The notes below the pieces were generated by a model, which was not told where the DNA came from, ran no database searches, and saw nothing but the letters and a program-made list of their open reading frames with translations. A DNA stretch of 5,958 bases from Actinomycetes bacterium (GTDB lineage: Bacteria; Actinomycetota; Actinomycetes; JAHEKZ01). The stretch's first letter is position 1. Each line of letters begins with the position of its first letter. Positions 5,674 through 5,958 of this stretch are shown here, piece after piece. The stretch is from assembly GCA_027117675.1 (NCBI GenBank), contig JAJAYM010000314.1, forward strand, positions 1 through 5,958, in the 5' to 3' direction. The translations under genes and the position numbers were made by a program.

Positions 5674-5957
5674 GGTGCCTCGGCCGTCGGCACCGGCTCG
5701 CCGAACCGGGGCGCGAGTTCGCCGGCTACTCGCACGACCATGATCACGTACCAGTCTGCGGGGTTGTAGCGGTAGAGCGCGTTGTAAAGAGCGCGGGGCC
5801 CGCCGCCAGCGCCATTGGCGCAGAGGTAGCGCGCCGCGCTGTAGATCGAGTCGGCCGGGTTCCAGATGTCGGCAATGCCATCGCCGTCGCCGTCTACGGC
5901 GTATGCGGCGAAGGTGCTGGGCAGGAACTGCATCGGGCCCATGGCGCCAGCCGAAGA
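5670..5957 (-). CDS. Lytic transglycosylase, C-terminal part (partial)
   Basis: The frame ends with TGA at 5670-5672 and runs off the right edge, leaving about 95 residues. It opens with SSAGAMGPMQFLPSTF, the motif of lytic transglycosylases that cut the glycan strands of peptidoglycan, followed by an acidic Asp-Gly-Asp-Gly-Asp-Gly stretch and Ile-Trp-Asn-Pro-Ala-Asp-Ser-Ile-Tyr-Ser-Ala-Ala-Arg-Tyr-Leu, then Tyr-Asn-Pro-Ala-Asp-Trp-Tyr-Val. This layout fits the secreted actinobacterial forms. The catalytic Glu and any signal peptide would lie beyond the window. The internal ATG at 5942 is not the start, because the motif continues upstream of it in frame. It ends tail to tail with the SPFH gene, 31 bases apart. 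Confidence 0.9.
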   Translation of the reverse strand, partial: SSAGAMGPMQFLPSTFAAYAVDGDGDGIADIWNPADSIYSAARYLCANGAGGGPRALYNALYRYNPADWYVIMVVRVAGELAPRFGEPVPTAEAP

Positions 5958-5958
5958 C

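Noticed and set aside
1..5958. A new defence island, mobile element, CRISPR array or biosynthetic cluster
   Set aside because: All recognisable genes are ordinary metabolic, membrane or cell-wall genes with uniform base use; no integrase, transposase, direct-repeat array, toxin pair or nuclease gene was seen.

Overview
The window is G+C-rich (judged by eye at about 60-65%) and densely packed with housekeeping genes on both strands. Seven genes, two of them cut by the window edges, are separated by gaps of about 60 bases or less, and one pair overlaps. The protein types (two-ACT-domain SerB, ModF-like ABC ATPase, NfeD plus paraslipin, actinobacterial-type lytic transglycosylase), the GTG starts and the apparently leaderless promoters suggest a chromosomal region of a high-G+C actinobacterium, possibly of the class Acidimicrobiia. 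That placement is inference; there is no rRNA or other taxonomic marker here. I see no tRNA, rRNA, CRISPR array, IS element, integrase or phage gene.

Layout. The left edge (+ strand) holds the last 43 codons of a protein that may be a SixA-like histidine phosphatase. It converges on a two-gene minus-strand unit that starts near 2194: an uncharacterised 249-residue protein followed 12 bases later by serB, the last enzyme of serine synthesis. Diverging from that unit across 62 bases is a stand-alone ABC ATPase of the ModF type on the + strand. Its 3' end overlaps, tail to tail by 12 bases, a minus-strand moeA for molybdenum cofactor synthesis. Diverging from moeA across 59 bases is a translationally coupled nfeD/SPFH (paraslipin) pair on the + strand, a membrane module. 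The right edge holds the C-terminal part of a minus-strand lytic transglycosylase, separated from the SPFH gene by a stem-loop that may end transcription from both sides.

The most coherent non-coding signal is at the starts. All four genes that open a transcription unit have a TANNNT hexamer ending exactly seven bases before the first base of the start codon (TACCGT, TAGGTT, TAGCGT, TACGCT), and none has a convincing Shine-Dalgarno sequence. This is the geometry expected if transcription begins on the first base of the start codon, that is, leaderless mRNA. By contrast, the internal SPFH gene has a good Shine-Dalgarno sequence. The pattern also helps to choose starts, for example GTG 4230 for moeA.

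I did not find evidence for a new defence, mobile or biosynthetic system. The least explained items are the 249-residue protein linked to serB, the compact paired leaderless promoters, and residue changes in the ABC ATPase and MoeA motifs.
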